The notes under the pieces were generated by a model. That model was not told the origin of the DNA and searched no databases. It saw only the letters and a program-made list of their open reading frames with translations. This document shows, piece by piece, positions 4,967 to 5,175 of a stretch of 5,175 bases of DNA (the first letter of the stretch is position 1; each line of letters opens with the position of its first letter). Where the stretch lies: assembly GCA_031277045.1 (NCBI GenBank), contig JAISLX010000182.1, positions 1 to 5,175 of the forward strand, read 5' to 3'. The translations under genes and the position numbers were made by a program. The DNA is from Treponema sp. Lineage in GTDB: Bacteria; Spirochaetota; Spirochaetia; Treponematales; Breznakiellaceae.

Positions 4967-5175
4967 TTGGGTGGATCGTGGATATTCATCGGTATTCACG
5001 AAGGAATAATGGTGTTTTCCCGTATTCGACGCGGTACCGATGTTGGAATAATGGGTAAAGACCAGTCCCGTATCGGCAAAAAGGCGCAGGAAGGGGTATC
5101 TGGCCAGGCTGTGTTCCCCGCCGACTCTGATGATATGCTGCCACTGGTAGGCCCCGTCGTGGAGGAAGTATTTCC
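4931..5175 (-). CDS. 3' end of a gene for a probable outer-membrane beta-barrel protein (5' end outside window)
   Basis: The minus-strand frame is open from the window edge (first whole codon at 5173-5171) to TAG at 4931-4933, giving 80 residues. The composition is protein-like, whereas the competing frames read as Arg/Pro/Ser noise. It shows alternating polar/hydrophobic strands joined by polar turns: WQHIIRVGGEH, then PFLRLFADTGLVFTHYS, then KHHYSFVN, then TQLLLTLGVRLFM at the C-terminus. A final amphipathic strand with aromatic or hydrophobic residues at the end resembles the beta-signal recognised by the outer-membrane assembly machinery, although the last residue is Met after Phe. I do not recognise the family. 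The gene runs toward the YprB-like gene and their 3' ends overlap by 36 bp (4931-4966). No start is visible here, so it is easily missed. Coding status is fairly sure; the barrel role is inferred. Confidence 0.72.
   Translation of the reverse strand, partial: KYFLHDGAYQWQHIIRVGGEHSLARYPFLRLFADTGLVFTHYSNIGTASNTGKHHYSFVNTDEYPRSTQLLLTLGVRLFM

Noticed and set aside
4052..5009. Open frames at 4052-4555 (-), 4566-5009 (+) and 4795-4989 (-)
   Set aside because: They are shadows of the YprB-like gene and, at the right end, of the partial minus-strand gene, whose translation is far more protein-like.

Overview
The window looks like chromosomal DNA of a GC-rich spirochaete, most likely a Treponema-type relative from an animal or insect gut. 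That is an inference from the protein style, the relaxed lipoprotein-like signal and the dispersed palindromic repeats. No rRNA or taxon-specific marker is present. Overall GC is high (about 60% or more by eye in most genes), with one clear AT-rich island at about 660-1330.

Layout, left to right. (1) 1-537, + strand: the 3' part of an unidentified gene whose C-terminus resembles a fibronectin-III-type fold, followed by a GC-rich stem-loop. (2) 614-1467: two 50-bp imperfect inverted repeats, each built around a hairpin, enclose one AT-rich gene (734-1327, TTG start) for a small exported protein or lipoprotein of unknown function. This resembles a transposase-less inserted cassette and is the most interesting structure here. 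(3) 1599-3292, - strand: a proB-proC operon. Glutamate 5-kinase is a short form without the C-terminal PUA domain, and pyrroline-5-carboxylate reductase carries an extra hydrophilic loop. The two reading frames share one base, which suggests translational coupling. proA is not in the window. (4) 3293-3682: a 390-bp divergent intergenic region with four hairpins. One of them is a relative of a repeat inside the AT-rich cassette. (5) 3683-4966, + strand: a YprB-type RNase-H-like exonuclease-domain protein. (6) 4931-5175, - strand: the 3' end of a gene with no start in the window. It encodes 80 residues that look like the last strands of an outer-membrane beta-barrel, and it overlaps the YprB-like gene tail to tail by 36 bp.

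Functionally, only proB and proC form a recognisable pathway unit (proline synthesis). The other genes appear to be independent neighbours. The unusual content is the repeat landscape: two hairpin families with related arm sequences (TGTTCAGAAAC and TGTTCCAAAAC) lie in the two main intergenic regions, and one family forms the ends of the AT-rich cassette.
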